7,450 bases of DNA, taken from positions 1 to 7,450 of the forward strand of contig JBOHTO010000092.1 of assembly GCA_050733695.1 (NCBI GenBank). The letters are read 5' to 3'. The translations under genes were made by a program, and so were the position numbers. The stretch comes from JBOHTO01 sp050733695. GTDB taxonomy: Bacteria; Gemmatimonadota; Gemmatimonadetes; Gemmatimonadales; Gemmatimonadaceae. Each line of letters opens with the position of its first letter. Positions within the stretch are counted from its first letter, which is position 1. The notes below the pieces were generated by a model. That model had not been told where the DNA came from. It saw only the letters and a list, made by a program, of their open reading frames with translations, and ran no database searches. Of this stretch, positions 1 through 5,354 are shown piece by piece.

Positions 1-702
1 GGCGAACGCCACCGCGAGCACCTTGCCGAGACGCGCCCACCCCATCTCGGCGAGTCCGTTGGACAGATAGTACATCGCCCCGCCCATTATGCGTCCGTCC
101 CTGCGCACCTGCCGGAACTGCTGCCCGAGCGTGCACTCCGTGAACTTGGAGGACATGCCGAGTAATCCGGCGCAGATCATCCAGAAGGTGGCACCCGGGC
201 CGCCGGTAGCGACGGCGATCGCAACGCCCGCGATGTTGCCCAGTCCGACCGTCGCCGAAAGCGCGGCGGAGAGCGCCTGGAAGTGGCTCACCTCGCCGCC
301 GGCGGTCGGGTCGTCGTACTTGCCGCGCGTGAGCGCGATCGCGTGACCGAAGCCGCGGACATTGATGAAACCCATCTGGATCGTGAAGAAGATCGCGCCG
401 ATCACCAGCCAGATGACCGCGAGTGGTATCACCCGTTCATCGTCCCAGAACAGGATGTCGAAGAAGAACACGGCACCGATCACGGTGTTCACGGCACCCA
501 TGGCGGCGTCGATCCTTGCCATCGGGCCCGTTGGCTCACCGGCCGTGTCGGCCCCCGCCTGGCTCAGTGGCAGCGGTGCGAAGGCGCTGTCCGTCGCGGC
601 CGCGGGGGGCGTCTGCTGGGCGGGGGCGGGCGTGCTCGCCACGAGCATGCCAGCGATGAACGCAATGATGATTGCCGCGAGGCGGCCTGTGCGTCGAGTC
701 AT
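1..702 (-). CDS. AGCS-family sodium:alanine/glycine symporter, N-terminal part
   Basis: This gene encodes an inner-membrane cation-coupled importer of small amino acids (alanine/glycine:cation symporter family, LeuT fold). I read 234 codons from an ATG at 702-700; the frame runs open off the left edge, so the C-terminal part is missing. Family hallmarks are GEVSHFQALSAALSATVG (residues 136-153), GNIAGVA (155-161) and GGPGATFWM (167-175), followed by SSKFTE (184-189), which matches the AGCS signature region. The family core begins near residue 70. Before it lies an unusual leader of about 65 residues with a signal-peptide-like hydrophobic stretch (8-23), a plausible cleavage site after APA at 26-28, and a Pro/Ala-rich linker. 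GGAG lies 12 nt before the ATG and AGG abuts it, so the ribosome site is only fair. It lies downstream of the Nramp-like gene on the same strand, after a 110-bp gap. The family call is firm; the exact substrate is inferred from the family. Confidence 0.9.
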   Translation of the reverse strand, partial: MTRRTGRLAAIIIAFIAGMLVASTPAPAQQTPPAAATDSAFAPLPLSQAGADTAGEPTGPMARIDAAMGAVNTVIGAVFFFDILFWDDERVIPLAVIWLVIGAIFFTIQMGFINVRGFGHAIALTRGKYDDPTAGGEVSHFQALSAALSATVGLGNIAGVAIAVATGGPGATFWMICAGLLGMSSKFTECTLGQQFRQVRRDGRIMGGAMYYLSNGLAEMGWARLGKVLAVAFA

Positions 703-768
703 CCTGTGCGATCGCTCCGGTGATTGCGTGAAGGGGAAGTGGGAAGGCGAATGGCGCTGCTGTGATGC

Positions 769-813
769 TGCGACACAACGACTGGCGGCACGACAACTCA
801 GGCCACAACGACT
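769..813 (-). repeat. Three tandem 15-nt direct repeats between two transporter genes
   Basis: Read on the minus strand, three consecutive 15-nt units are AGTCGTTGTGGCCTG, AGTTGTCGTGCCGCC and AGTCGTTGTGTCGCA. Units 1 and 3 share their first ten bases exactly, and unit 2 is the same with two C/T exchanges. The first unit begins on the last base of the Nramp-like stop codon, so the array fills the start of the gap before the AGCS gene. It could be a triplicated operator for the symporter gene or neutral slippage. There is no hairpin with a T-run here, so a classical terminator is not supported. Confidence 0.55.
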
Positions 814-2573
814 CACGGCCCGACGGACGAATGCCAGGGCCGGCGGTGTCCGCGCAGCACGATCCACCCGAACCAGATGATTGATCCCAGCCAGGCCGCA
901 TAGAACGCGACGCGCAGCGGATGCCACGCCACACGCTCGATCGCAGCGACGGCCGCGCCCGATTGCGCCAGAGCCACGCGGCTCAACTGTTCGGCGGTGA
1001 ACCAGCCCCAGAGCACGGCAGCCCAGAGCATTCCCCAGCGCTTCCACGCCGGCATTCCCAGGCTTGCGGGAAGCCTCCGGATGTTCATGTAGCCCACGAC
1101 GAGGGCGAATGCGTACATGCTCGCGATGGTGAAGGGCCCCGCGATGAGAACGAGAAAGTTGGGCTGCAGCCGGTCGACGGTTTCGCCGCCGACCCATGAT
1201 ACCACCACGATCACCATGGATGCGAGTACGAACGCCGTCAGAAAGAACAGAAACGTCCGCTTGAGCGACCAGAACCTCGTATGGCACCCGTATCGCTCGT
1301 AGAAAATGCTGCCAGCGATCCGCGTCACGGTGTCAACGATGCCGAGCTGCGTCGAGAAGAGAACGAAGGCCCCGCCGAGCAGGAAGACGACCTTGAGCCA
1401 GAGTCCTGCGCTGCGTTCGAGAACGTCACCCTGCAGCGCGACCATCCCGCTCAGGTCGCCCGCAAGCGCGCTGTTCCCCACGCCGACCGTCGATGCGACG
1501 AGCAGCGTGGTGATGATCACGCTCAGAATTATCAGCAGCACGAATGTCACGAACAGTTCACGCTCGGCCACCCTTACCCATTCCCGGAAGCGCGCAAGCG
1601 ACAGCGGCGACCGGTCCGGGTCGAACACGTAGCCCGTCTCGCTCACCTGCTCGTTGCGTCCGCGAATGCCGGCAATTCGCCCCTGATAGCACGCCATGCC
1701 GAAGCCCTTGTCACGCAGCCAGAGCGACTGCGCGAGCAGGAGAGTGCCGCCGGACCCGGCGTACGCGACCGCGATGAGCAGTGTGGGGAACTGCTCGCCC
1801 GTGAGCAGCGCCTCGGGCGCGCTGCCGATCGACACCGCTCCGCGCACGAGCCCGAGCACGTCGTCCGGCAGAACGCCGACGACCAGGAGGGAAACCGCCA
1901 GCATTGGAAAGAAGCTGAGCACGAGAACGATCTCGAGTCGCTCGAGCGCGTTGTAGACGATCTTCGAGGCCGCGAGCCCGAGCCAGATGAAGAAGAGCAT
2001 TGCGAGGGCGATGGGCTGCCACGCGATGCGTTCGCCGGTTGCCGCAGCGATGATCTCGCCGGTGAACTCGGCCGACTGCGATGCCCAGCCCGGCCAGAAG
2101 AAGCTCACCAGAGTCGCAGCGAGAAAGAACCAGGGCCAGAACGCCCATCGGTCCAGCCGCGCCATGCCGCCAAAGACGGATTCGCCTGTGGCGATGGTCC
2201 AGCGCTCGATCTCGCTGATCACGACGTACTGCGTGAGCACACCCACCCAGAACAGCCACCAGATCGACCACCCGTTGACCGCGATCAGGTTGGGCCAGAG
2301 CAGGAACTCGCCCGCACCCAGTCCCATGCCGAGCGCTATGATCGAGGGGCCGATGAGGTGCGCGAGCCGGGGTACGCGCGGCACCTCGTCGTGGACGTGA
2401 AAGGGAGGACCGTGGCCACGTGCAGGGAATCGCCCGTCTTCGGGAGCGACGGCGAGCGTCTCTTCGACGAGCGGGCGATAGACGCCATCGCGATACTCGC
2501 GCCCCTCGGCGTCTGTTGCACGCAGGGTATCTGGCGCGCCCGCCGCCCCTTCGGGCGTTGACTCCGGATTCAC
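813..2573 (-). CDS. Divergent Nramp-family (APC superfamily) membrane transporter
   Basis: The 586-residue protein has about 11-12 membrane segments after a hydrophilic N-terminal tail of some 70 residues. It aligns by eye with the Nramp family: the first helix begins GPSIIALGMGLGAGEFLLWP (75-94), then QYVVISEIERWTIATGES (115-132), a helix-6 region around AYAGSGGTLLLAQS (270-283), DTVTRIAG (414-421), and a late helix ending in GYMNIRRLP (494-502). The two metal-binding motifs of true Nramp transporters are absent: DPGN in helix 1 reads GLGAGEF, and MPH in helix 6 is replaced by AGSGGT. The ion or substrate is therefore unknown. The reading frame stays open to 2861, but that extension would overlap the divergent protease gene. 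I chose the GTG at 2573-2571, which has no Shine-Dalgarno sequence but has a -10-like box just upstream. The family call is good; the start is uncertain. Confidence 0.78.
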   Translation of the reverse strand: MNPESTPEGAAGAPDTLRATDAEGREYRDGVYRPLVEETLAVAPEDGRFPARGHGPPFHVHDEVPRVPRLAHLIGPSIIALGMGLGAGEFLLWPNLIAVNGWSIWWLFWVGVLTQYVVISEIERWTIATGESVFGGMARLDRWAFWPWFFLAATLVSFFWPGWASQSAEFTGEIIAAATGERIAWQPIALAMLFFIWLGLAASKIVYNALERLEIVLVLSFFPMLAVSLLVVGVLPDDVLGLVRGAVSIGSAPEALLTGEQFPTLLIAVAYAGSGGTLLLAQSLWLRDKGFGMACYQGRIAGIRGRNEQVSETGYVFDPDRSPLSLARFREWVRVAERELFVTFVLLIILSVIITTLLVASTVGVGNSALAGDLSGMVALQGDVLERSAGLWLKVVFLLGGAFVLFSTQLGIVDTVTRIAGSIFYERYGCHTRFWSLKRTFLFFLTAFVLASMVIVVVSWVGGETVDRLQPNFLVLIAGPFTIASMYAFALVVGYMNIRRLPASLGMPAWKRWGMLWAAVLWGWFTAEQLSRVALAQSGAAVAAIERVAWHPLRVAFYAAWLGSIIWFGWIVLRGHRRPWHSSVGP

Positions 2574-2685
2574 GATGGCGGGGAAGATAGCCGTGACACC
2601 GCAGCGCGCCAGTATCGTGGACCGGTTGCGCCGAGCCCGCGCGAGAAGCATCCTGCTCGCTACTCGTACGGAGGACGAAGGGACC
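2574..2685. promoter_or_regulatory. Divergent control region between Nramp-like and M48 genes
   Basis: These 112 bp separate two genes that point away from each other. On the minus strand, TATCTT (positions 2589-2584) is a reasonable -10 box ending 10 nt before the GTG of the transporter gene, with no clear -35. It implies a very short or absent leader. On the plus strand, GGAGG at 2671-2675 stands 10 nt before the protease ATG and decides that start. GTGACA at 2593-2598 resembles a -35 box, but the nearest TATCGT (2613-2618) is only 14 nt away, so a plus-strand promoter is not convincingly placed. Confidence 0.4.
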
Positions 2686-3537
2686 ATGCTGCTGCAAGGC
2701 GAACGAATCGGATCGACCGCACTCGCGCTCCTCGGCGCGCTCGCAGCAGCCATCGCCATGCTCGGCTGCGAGATATCGCGTGATGAGGAAGTGCAGTTGG
2801 GATCGGACTTCGCCGCCGAGATCAACGCGCAGCTCCCTCTCGTGGACGACCCCGCCGTCACCGGCTATGTGCAGGCGCTCGGCGAACGGATCGCGGGCAC
2901 GGCCGACGAGCGCGCCCTGGCATGGCACTTCCACGTCGTGAACAGCGACGCCGTCAACGCCTTCGCCATACCTGGCGGGCACGTCTACGTGAATCGCGGT
3001 CTCATCGAGCGTGTCCATGCGATGCCGCAACTGGCCGGTGTGCTGGGACACGAGATAGGACACGTCACGATGCGCCATTCGGTGGAACAGATGCAGACGG
3101 CGCAGAAGACGAACATCGGGGTGGCGGTGGTGTGCCTCATCACACAGATGTGCGATAACGAAGTCGCGCGGGTCGCAATCGATGTCGGCGGCGCGGCCTT
3201 CTTCGCGCGCCACAGCCGCGCTGATGAGGAGGAAGCCGATTCGGTAGCGATCGGCTATCTGCTGCGTGCCGGGATCGATCCGCACGGGATCCCGGGATTC
3301 TTCCAGGTCATGCTCGAGGAGCGCGAGCGTGAGCCGGGAATCGTGGAAGGGTGGTTCGGTACGCACCCGATGGAGGAAGAGCGCATCGATCGCACGCGGC
3401 AGCTCCTGAACGCGATCGACCCTGCGACGATCAGTTCGCTCGACCGGGGCGACGGCCGTCTACAGGCCGCGCGGCAACGGCTGTCACGCCTGCCGCCGGC
3501 GCCTCCCCCACCGGAGGACCAGGCAGCGCCCTTCTGA
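2686..3537 (+). CDS. M48-family zinc metalloprotease, probable lipoprotein
   Basis: This is a 283-residue zinc peptidase, probably acting outside the cytoplasmic membrane. The N-terminus has a hydrophobic stretch (11-27) ending in MLGC, with Cys28 a likely though imperfect lipidation site. The catalytic core shows NAFAIPGGHVYVNRGLI (91-107), then HEIGH (122-126) with zinc ligands His122 and His126 and catalytic Glu123. The third ligand is probably Glu181 in the EEEAD segment (181-185, ExxxD pattern). GTHP (225-228), followed by an Arg-rich helix, is the usual M48 C-terminal element. The protein ends in a Pro-rich tail after residue 268. No TPR repeats are present, so it is smaller than BepA-type proteases and closer to small M48 lipoproteins such as LoiP/YcaL. 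The frame is open from 2575, but GGAGG at 2671-2675 and the signal sequence fix the start at 2686. By family analogy the role is outer-membrane or envelope protein quality control; the substrate is unknown. Confidence 0.88.
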   Translation: MLLQGERIGSTALALLGALAAAIAMLGCEISRDEEVQLGSDFAAEINAQLPLVDDPAVTGYVQALGERIAGTADERALAWHFHVVNSDAVNAFAIPGGHVYVNRGLIERVHAMPQLAGVLGHEIGHVTMRHSVEQMQTAQKTNIGVAVVCLITQMCDNEVARVAIDVGGAAFFARHSRADEEEADSVAIGYLLRAGIDPHGIPGFFQVMLEEREREPGIVEGWFGTHPMEEERIDRTRQLLNAIDPATISSLDRGDGRLQAARQRLSRLPPAPPPPEDQAAPF

Positions 3538-3583
3538 TCAGGAGGGTGGGCTGGGTGCAGTAGCTGGATGCCGCGGGACGCCG

Positions 3584-3877
3584 TCAGGGCGCGGTTACCA
3601 CCACCGCAGCTTCGTCCGACCGGAGGTCGACCTCGACAGCCTCACCCACCGGGAGCGTCTTGAGCAGCTCGCTCTGCAGGAAGTGATGCGTGTGCCGATC
3701 GTCTTCGCCTCGGCAGCCGCAGCGCAACGACGCGACGAGCGCCGGCTTGCGAACGCCGCCCAGGACAACCTCCAGTCGCGAACCCAGTGCGCGCAGCGCA
3801 TCCGCGGCCGCGCCGGTGATCTCGAGCTTGCCATCCTTCGGCGTCTTGCGTGAAACAATGCTGCGTTGGGGAAACAT
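3584..3877 (-). CDS. Small conserved-looking protein with Cys/His cluster
   Basis: I do not recognise this 97-residue protein. Codon use is strongly G/C at third positions, as in the surrounding genes, which supports real coding. The predicted order is a basic N-terminus (1-17), a helix-rich segment with DALRALGSRLEVVLGG (26-41), a central cluster RCGCRGEDDRHTHH (52-65), a helix QSELLKTL (68-75), and a strand-rich end EAVEVDLRSDEAAVVV (79-94). Cys53, Cys55, His62, His64 and His65 could bind a metal, but this is inference only. I chose the ATG at 3877-3875. A TTG at 3955 would add 26 Arg/Pro-rich residues and would lie across a strong hairpin, so it is unlikely. No good Shine-Dalgarno sequence precedes the ATG. 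The gene converges with the M48 protease gene across 46 bp that contain no clear terminator. Confidence 0.6.
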   Translation of the reverse strand: MFPQRSIVSRKTPKDGKLEITGAAADALRALGSRLEVVLGGVRKPALVASLRCGCRGEDDRHTHHFLQSELLKTLPVGEAVEVDLRSDEAAVVVTAP

Positions 3878-3913
3878 GGCCCGCGAAGAGTTGTGAAGAG
3901 CGCCCGATGAAAG

Positions 3914-3946
3914 CGGCCGCCGTGGCTCTGTAGTCCACGGCGGCCG
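3914..3946. other. Perfect 12-bp inverted repeat, strong hairpin
   Basis: CGGCCGCCGTGG (3914-3925) and its exact reverse complement CCACGGCGGCCG (3935-3946) flank a 9-nt loop. The stem is almost all G-C, so either strand would fold very stably as RNA. It is followed on the minus strand only by CTTTC and on the plus strand by TCTGTC. It is therefore a poor intrinsic terminator, although its stem strength fits one. It lies 37 nt upstream of the start of the small Cys/His protein gene, so it may be part of that gene's 5' leader. Confidence 0.6.
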
Positions 3947-3954
3947 TCTGTCCA

Positions 3955-4040
3955 ATGCCGGCTCGAGGCGATTCGCCTGGAACCGGGAACCCGTTACCGG
4001 GTTGCGATCAGGCGACCGCTTGCCCAGGACGAGCCGGCGT
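3955..4040. other. Nested three-stem fold, candidate structured RNA
   Basis: Three inverted repeats are nested. P1 is GCCGGCTC (3957-3964) with GAGCCGGC (4031-4038). P2 is TCGCCTG (3973-3979) with CAGGCGA (4009-4015). P3 is AACCCG (3988-3993) with CGGGTT (3998-4003) around a TTAC loop. The left arm of P2 can instead pair with AGGCG at 3966-3970 through a 3-nt loop, so two exclusive pairings exist. I could not match the fold to a riboswitch class I know. It sits next to the 12-bp hairpin in a stretch with no confident gene, between two divergent genes. The strand of transcription is unknown and the fold has not been tested for conservation. Confidence 0.4.
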
Positions 4041-4307
4041 CGGGACTGGAACCAGACAATGGATCACCTCCCTGTTTGATGGTTGGAAATGGGACGGACA
4101 GTCACCGCGCGTGGCGGCAACGATCGAATACCTAGCAGCACATGCGGGCATCCGCAACCCTGTCGAGCCGAGTACGTGCGATGCCGCGCGGCGGCCGGCT
4201 GAGACAGTCATTCACTGGCGCGAAGGGCGCCGCTGCGCGATCTTGTTGCTGCTACGTACGAGCGAGAAGTCCGGCCACAGACATGCACCGATGATCCACG
4301 GCTGGAG
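3956..4307. other. Gene-poor stretch with one unrecognised open frame
   Basis: No gene in this 350-bp stretch is convincing. A plus-strand frame runs from ATG 3955 to TGA 4311 (118 codons), and its stop overlaps the next ATG as ATGA, which can indicate translational coupling. Against it, third positions are clearly less G/C-rich than in the neighbouring genes, rarer codons such as TTA, CTA and AGA occur, no ribosome site precedes it, and the first part overlaps the nested fold. A Trp-containing central segment (WKWDGQ near residues 44-49) has no family that I recognise. It may be a decayed gene or chance. The segment also contains TGGATCACCTCC (4060-4071), identical to the 3' end of 16S rRNA but without the rest of that gene. 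Confidence 0.3.
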
Positions 4308-4323
4308 ATGATGCACGGCTGGA
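4290..4323 (+). repeat. 17-bp tandem duplication over a start codon
   Basis: Two abutting 17-bp copies, GATGATCCACGGCTGGA (4290-4306) and GATGATGCACGGCTGGA (4307-4323), differ at one base. The duplication creates the ATGATG start region of the following membrane-protein gene and supplies its only Shine-Dalgarno-like GGAG (4304-4307). Because 17 is not a multiple of three, gain or loss of a copy would shift the frame of anything reading through it. Confidence 0.7.
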
Positions 4324-4724
4324 TGCGTATTGCGACGGTCGCTGTGATCATCCTTGCCGCGGCGCTCGTCTTTCGCTGCTACAGCGTTCGCAGATGGGAG
4401 AGATTCGAAGCGTTGGCGGACGCATACGTCCTGGCAGCGGCACGCGGTGACTCCGCCACCCTTGCGGCGTCATCGGCCGGACCAGAGCCCGTGCGCTGGG
4501 CGCTGCTCGCACGACGCAACCACCCTGCGTTCTTCGACCAGGCGCTGTTGCGGCTTGATCCGATCCACGGAGAGGTGCATGGCGACAGCGCGCGCGTGAA
4601 GTTCGCCACGTCGGCAGATGTCTGCCGGGGTCCGCTCGAGCTCGATCAGTTGCAGTTCGTATTCATCCGGGATGGCAGGAGCCGTCGCTGGCTCGTCTTG
4701 CGTGCCGGCGTCGTGCCATGCTGA
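4308..4724 (+). CDS. Small membrane-anchored protein, possible NTF2-like extracytoplasmic domain
   Basis: This 138-residue protein has one N-terminal hydrophobic helix (about 7-22) and then a soluble domain, probably outside the cytoplasmic membrane. The domain starts with a helix EALADAYVLAAARGDSATLAA (34-54), in which AYVLAAARGD resembles the opening of NTF2-like/DUF4878-type folds. Strand-like segments follow: HGEVHGDSARVKFAT (87-101), LDQLQFVFIRDG (112-123) and RWLVLRAGVV (127-136). The family link is a weak inference; no named function can be assigned. Cys106 and Cys138 could form a disulfide. The start is ambiguous: ATG at 4308, 4311 or 4323 share one GGAG (4304-4307), and the third gives a cleaner MRIATV leader but a 15-nt spacing. 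A histone-like gene follows on the same strand 60 bp downstream, with a hairpin between them. Confidence 0.68.
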   Translation: MMHGWMRIATVAVIILAAALVFRCYSVRRWERFEALADAYVLAAARGDSATLAASSAGPEPVRWALLARRNHPAFFDQALLRLDPIHGEVHGDSARVKFATSADVCRGPLELDQLQFVFIRDGRSRRWLVLRAGVVPC

Positions 4725-4732
4725 TCGTCCAC

Positions 4733-4755
4733 CGGCATCATGCTGATGATCGCCG
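4733..4755 (+). other. Intergenic hairpin between two plus-strand genes
   Basis: CGGCATCAT (4733-4741) pairs with ATGAT-C-GCCG (4746-4755) around a GCTG loop, giving nine base pairs with one bulged C. It begins 8 nt after the stop of the membrane-protein gene and is followed by TCTTC rather than a true T-run, so at most it is a weak terminator. It covers an ATG at 4740 that is in frame with the next gene, which argues against that ATG as the start. Confidence 0.4.
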
Positions 4756-4784
4756 TCTTCAACAATTCAAGACGCAGAGGGATG

Positions 4785-5345
4785 ATGGACAGCTTGCCGC
4801 AGAAGTCGCCCGAAGCACTGTACCGCGCTGAAAAGGAACGCGCGCGCCAGGAGCGCAGCGTGCCACACGCGGAGCTGATGGAACAGGCGAAGCGTGCCTT
4901 CGAGGAGCTTCTCGAGGCGGGAAAGGCCGCGCGCAAGGGGGGGCGGCCGAGAAAGAACGTCGCTCCAGGGGCGAGCGGCACAACTGCTCCCGAGCGCCCG
5001 GCAGCACCGGCGGCGGCACCGAAGAGCGCCGTGCGCCCGGCGGCAGGGAGCGGCGCGAAGGCCGGCAAGTCCGTTTCCGGCGGCGCGAAGAAGGCAACGC
5101 CGAAGTCGCCTGCGAAGCGACCCACCCGGGCAGCTCCCAAGCGACCCGCCAGGGGCGCGGAAAAGCGCAGCGCGGCACCAAAGGGCAAGGCGCGCGCGGG
5201 CAAGCGGACGGGGAAAAACACAGCCGTGCGGAGGCCGGCTGCAAAGCGGGGCGCGGCGAAGAAGTCAGGCGCTCGCAAGACCGCTCCGAAGAAGCCAGCC
5301 CCGCGAAAGAGCAGTCGCGCTTCCGGGGGCCGCCGGAGGTCGTGA
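4785..5345 (+). CDS. Histone H1-like, AT-hook-bearing nucleoid protein
   Basis: The 186-residue protein has two parts. Residues 1-50 are charged and helix-prone (PEALYRAEKERARQ, then AELMEQAKRAFEELLEAGKAA). Residues 51-186 are a disordered Lys/Arg/Ala/Pro-rich tail with only two acidic residues (Glu70 and Glu126) and many KKAPK-, RPAAKR- and APKK-type segments, like the C-terminal tail of histone H1 and bacterial H1-like proteins. KGGRPRKN (51-58) contains the GRP core of an AT-hook, which inserts into the minor groove of AT-rich DNA. The likely role is non-specific DNA compaction or architectural regulation in the cytoplasm. I chose the ATG at 4785, 4 nt after GAGG (4777-4780). ATG 4782 and ATG 4740 are in-frame alternatives, the latter inside a hairpin and without a ribosome site. 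The gene converges with the DUF4230 gene across only 9 bp. The DNA-binding role is inferred from composition. Confidence 0.75.
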   Translation: MDSLPQKSPEALYRAEKERARQERSVPHAELMEQAKRAFEELLEAGKAARKGGRPRKNVAPGASGTTAPERPAAPAAAPKSAVRPAAGSGAKAGKSVSGGAKKATPKSPAKRPTRAAPKRPARGAEKRSAAPKGKARAGKRTGKNTAVRRPAAKRGAAKKSGARKTAPKKPAPRKSSRASGGRRRS

Positions 5346-5354
5346 CCGCTCCAC

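Noticed and set aside
1281..2561. Long plus-strand open frame of 426 codons
   Set aside because: It lies antisense within the Nramp-like gene. Its product is rich in Arg, Glu, His and Asp, with no hydrophobic core or family pattern, as expected from the complement of GC-rich coding DNA.
2574..2861. N-terminal extension of the Nramp-like frame upstream of 2573
   Set aside because: The extra 96 codons are antisense to the protease gene and its ribosome site, are low-complexity Ser/Arg/Ala, and do not match the family.
1711..3366. Minus-strand open frame of 551 codons
   Set aside because: It runs across both the M48 protease gene (antisense) and the Nramp-like gene (other frame). The product is Arg-rich nonsense, while both overlapped genes have clear family motifs.
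3538..3583. Bidirectional terminator between the M48 and Cys/His protein genes
   Set aside because: Only short imperfect G/C pairings are present, with no T-run on either strand.
3914..3946. Classical rho-independent terminator
   Set aside because: The stem is strong, but neither side has a T-run and no gene ends close enough upstream on either strand to need it.
4060..4071. Fragment of a 16S rRNA gene
   Set aside because: Only 12 bases match. The upstream sequence does not form helix 45 and no other rRNA sequence is present, so it is not annotated as rRNA.
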